DNA of 64,000 nucleotides from Anthopleura xanthogrammica (taxonomy: Eukaryota > Cnidaria > Anthozoa > Actiniaria > Actiniidae), in contig OZ025211.1 in the NCBI GenBank assembly GCA_964019055.1, positions 1,826,135 through 1,890,134 on the forward strand, read 5' to 3'. Position numbers and translations under genes: made by a program. The first letter of the stretch is position 1, and every line of letters starts with the position of its first letter. Shown here one piece after another: positions 47,948 through 64,000 of this stretch. The notes beneath the pieces were generated by a model. It was not told the DNA's origin. It did not search any database and saw only the letters and a program-made list of their open reading frames with translations.

Positions 47948-49230
47948 GTTTCTTTCTTCAAAGTGTAAATATTTCCCGCCATTTCTTGTTAGCTTGTAGA
48001 AGAACTTTCTCTTGATTAAACTGCATACAGAGTTTATAAACTAACACGAATTCTTGCTGTCATTACAGACATTCCCATATTGTAGTTATGTACAGCTAGT
48101 TGGAGTAATTATTAGCTAGAACTCTGCTTGAAGATTAAGCAAGCTTGGCTGTCTGTCCCTTGGGAGCTACGGCACGATGAGCTTAGTGTTGAACAAAGAA
48201 TTTAGGATTAACGTGGAAAAATTACTGCCTATCAGTGTTATTAAAAAGATACTGAATGGAAAGCTGTTACCATGGCAGGAAGGCAGAAAAGAAAATCATT
48301 TATTTTCAAAAATTGGATGCAGACCCAGGGACCGCGGAGCATAATTTTGAAAAAAAATCGAAATTGAGACCCTACGATTTTGAGGGGCATTTGCAACATA
48401 TTTATTGCATTAAAGTTATGTCGATTTTGCACATTCTGGCTTTGAAAAAGAAGAGAAAGGGCCTTTCTGAAGATAGTAGGAAGTATTTTTAGTGACAAAA
48501 AACCTTTACAAAAATGTCCTTCCTTGAGAAAGTTCCAAATCTGAATTCTTTTGCGGTTGCTGTTTCTCAACACAAACTCGTTTGACTCGGAGTCTAACTG
48601 TCCGTTCTTTGTGGAGAATCGTTGTTGAATCGTTATTCTTGCATGTTAGCTCTCAGCTATGTCTCTTGGTATTTTAAATAGCATATAAGTAATTCAAAAT
48701 GGCTCAAAATTATGGGGGGGAGGGGGGGTTATAGCCCCCCAGCCCCCCTGCTCCGCGGTCCCTGAGACCATGATGAATCTTGCCAAGAGAAACTTCTGCA
48801 TCCATGGCGACCGCTTGGTTCACACAGGGACCCCAATACATTTTTCAAGATATTTAGGAAATAAAAGAGAGACAGACACCTACTCAGTTTGAAATTGCTT
48901 AAACATGAAAACGAGTACAGTTGCCCCTAACCACCTTCTCACAAACGAAAGACAAAACTCCCTTTTCGTACATGAGCTCGAAACTTCCATCTTGGGTGAG
49001 TTTTGCAATAAAATTTCGAAATTTCCTACAGTCGTTAAAAACACGCTTTTTAAAGACGTGCCAATGCTCTTACTGTATTTGAAGTTTCCTCCTCCGTCTG
49101 TCCTCCTTCGCCTCCCACCCGTACCCACGGCCTTTTCCTCTTCTCCTTTCTGGTTGCGAAAGAGACGTGACCGGCTAATGCTGTTGGGTTCCCTGTGTGC
49201 TGTGTGTGAAGAGCAAAGGGTCGCGTGACG
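47948..49230. other. Intergenic region between the divergent cadherin and KDM7 genes
   Basis: About 1.3 kb that must contain both promoters. No coding sequence. It contains an inverted word AGGGACCGCGGAGCA (48329 region) / TGCTCCGCGGTCCCT (48750 region), and a G-run/C-run hairpin at 48714-48748. Confidence 0.55.
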
Positions 49231-49238
49231 TGACGTCA
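49231..49238 (+). promoter_or_regulatory. CRE palindrome TGACGTCA before KDM7 start
   Basis: Perfect CREB/ATF site 20 bp upstream of the ATG, within TGACGTGACGTCATACGTCA, which adds half-sites on either side. It is in the likely 5' UTR or core promoter. No TATA box is seen. Binding is inferred from the motif. Confidence 0.6.
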
Positions 49239-49258
49239 TACGTCAACGAAGAAGAAAG

Positions 49259-62154
<12,896 letters not shown>

Positions 62155-62389
62155 CTAATACAACAGAAAAATAATTAGGTACATATTAGAATAATAATTG
62201 CAAATCAGTGACCATTTTCCTCAGATGTAGTCTACCGGGTACATATTATTCACTAATTCAAGCGGCGAATGGCTTGTTGGTTGTAGTATTTGTATTTAAG
62301 GTATCTATGTCGGCTTGGTCACTCAGTCTTGTGAATCACAAGCGCTAGTCGCTTCCTTCTACACTGTGCTTTTAAATATTTTTCAAGCC
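62155..62389. other. KDM7 3' UTR region
   Basis: Follows the TAA stop. No canonical AATAAA in the first 200 bases. No other gene. Confidence 0.4.
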
Positions 62390-62720
62390 GAAGAATTACT
62401 GCAGTCAATTTTCAAAATAGCCGCAAATACGAATGCCTGGTTACTTTTCAAAACGGCCACTAACACGGTTGCCTGGTTACTTTTCAAAATGGCTGCTAAC
62501 ATAATGGCCTGGTTACTTTTCAAAATGGTTGCTAACATAAAGGCATGGTTACTTTTCAAAATGGCTGCTTACACGAAGGCCTGGTCACTTTTTAAGATGG
62601 CCGCTAACACGAAGGCCTGGTCATTTTTCAAAATAGCTGCTAATATAAATGCCTGGTTACTTTTCAAAATGGCTGCTAACATAAAGGCCTGGTCACTTTT
62701 CAAAAGGACTTCTCATATGT
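62390..62720 (+). repeat. 36-bp minisatellite, about 9 units
   Basis: Units of GCCTGGTTACTTTTCAAAAT + GGCTGCTAACATAAAG. The unit is a multiple of 3, so one frame stays open and would encode a 12-residue AWLLFKMAANIK repeat. The frame has no upstream ATG, so no gene is called. Confidence 0.9.
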
Positions 62721-64000
62721 AGGGCCCGGTTGTATCTTTTCAAAATGGCCGCTCATAATAAGTGAAATTTAGATTTTCTGCATCTGGCTAATTTTGTATC
62801 ATTCTAAGCTGTTTATTATTTATGGTCTTTTCGATGCTATGCTGCGCTAATGGTATCCTCAAAAAAATAATATTTAATTTTATAACGCATTGCAATATAG
62901 TAATCATATTGAATTCATCTGTAATTATCATCTTGAAAAGTATATTTGAATGTTACCGTGATATTTTGTATTTAAAGAGCTTTTTGATACTGGAAGCAAA
63001 CTCGTGTTATTGCATCGAAAAATCAAAAAGAAGTGAAAAATTTTAACGATCACTGGTATTTTAGGGAGAAATTATCAGGTCTCGAACTTTTTTGCACACT
63101 TGCCTACAGACGTACACTTGTTCATAATTTGTTTCTTGTATTCTAACTATAAAAGTGTGAATATCTTTCTCCAAGCAAAGACAAATTGTAAGACGAAAAA
63201 AGTAACTACTCGCAATTTGCTAGATGTTAGCGCTGCTTTGTCTTAAGCCGCATAATTCCAAGTATAAACGGCGATGTTATATGGGATTTTAGACTGAAAT
63301 TCCCGAAATTGTTTCTCGTCATACTCTTGTTAGTGTAATTGCAGCGTTGATAATTTATTTTAACAATACTTAAGAATCTGACAGAATTATGCATGTCCGT
63401 ATAGCATTTGGTTTCGCGGATTTACTGGTAATCCAAATTGCTAAAAACATTACCCCCCTAAAAAAAAGAGTAACGGTAACGGAGTCTAGTTGTTTACATA
63501 TGTACAAAAAATGTCGGAAAATTGAAGAAAATAATAAAAACATCGGAAAAATTGTCTAAACTTGACAAAATTGGGGCAATTCCAATTGTTGATTTCCTCC
63601 TACAAGTGTTTATTACTAATAGACCTATAGTTGACCTATAGCAGCCTGAAAATAGATGCCAATCAAAATCCAGGATTTATAATAGTCCACAAGCTTGCTT
63701 GTAGTAAATACGCAAATGCGACCAAAACGTTGTGGCAAATCACAAAATAACGTATATTAACGTATTTTAATATTGATCAAAATGATACATACCAGACCAG
63801 GACAAAATAGAAGGAATGGCATTGTAGACTAGAGAAAACTGACTTTAAGTTTTCTCAGTTGGTAGAACTCTGCCTGGCAGAGAAAATGGCGGATTGCATT
63901 GTTTTCAGCGCGCAGTGCATTGTAGTTGACTAGGATTCTTCAAATTTAAAGTCAAATTTAGCAACAATAGACAACAGTTGCGCTTTGATTAATTTGCAAA
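62721..64000. other. Intergenic, no gene recognised
   Basis: A+T-rich. I see no splice-bounded coding segment, SINE, foldback terminus or RNA gene. It may include the distal 3' UTR of KDM7. Confidence 0.45.

Noticed and set aside
62315..62722. Repeat protein gene after KDM7
   Set aside because: The frame starts at TTG with no usable ATG; kept only as a minisatellite and as a low-level finding.

Overview
The window is animal nuclear DNA, most likely from an anthozoan cnidarian (a stony coral or close relative). The support is: A+T-rich sequence with many GT-AG introns; a cluster of single-exon class A GPCRs of the type expanded in corals and anemones; a giant cadherin without EGF or LamG modules; and a dense load of tRNA-derived SINEs, foldback (MITE-like) elements, LINE 3' ends with (ATT)n tails and hammerhead-ribozyme-like motifs. 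The species call is inference; no search was run.

Layout. 1-5700: a segmental duplication copy, LINE 3' fragments, (ATT)n microsatellites and nested foldback elements. 5742-18213: four intact single-exon GPCR genes (three on +, one on -) plus one GPCR 3' fragment, separated by SINEs, a 57-bp satellite, duplicated flanks, and a 12.2-13.5 kb block with three hammerhead-like motifs and nested palindromes. 19997-47947 (-): a complete 33-exon cadherin gene whose splice junctions I could join into one 4,367-residue frame: signal peptide, 39 EC repeats, a membrane-adjacent domain with a polybasic R-K-R-R site, one TM segment and a tail of about 182 residues. 49259-62154 (+): a complete 22-exon KDM7/PHF8-type histone demethylase of 958 residues (PHD finger plus JmjC with all iron ligands). 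62155-64000: a 36-bp minisatellite and otherwise featureless sequence.

How the pieces relate. The cadherin and demethylase genes are head to head, start codons about 1.3 kb apart, with a perfect CRE palindrome (TGACGTCA) 20 bp before the demethylase ATG. The GPCRs are a tandem family with shared 3' flanks. The cadherin introns, and to a lesser degree the demethylase introns, are crowded with small non-autonomous elements, several families occurring two to five times within the window.

The most interesting signals are: (1) a strict two-repeat periodicity in the cadherin ectodomain, where 17 successive linkers alternate between the canonical DxNDN form and an xNE[HYF]xP form, with a Cys pair confined to every second repeat; (2) a furin-like site inside the membrane-adjacent domain; (3) hammerhead ribozyme motifs of the short-stem-III kind known from Penelope-like elements; (4) a 57-bp SINE-tail satellite that has formed a 285-bp higher-order repeat in a demethylase intron.
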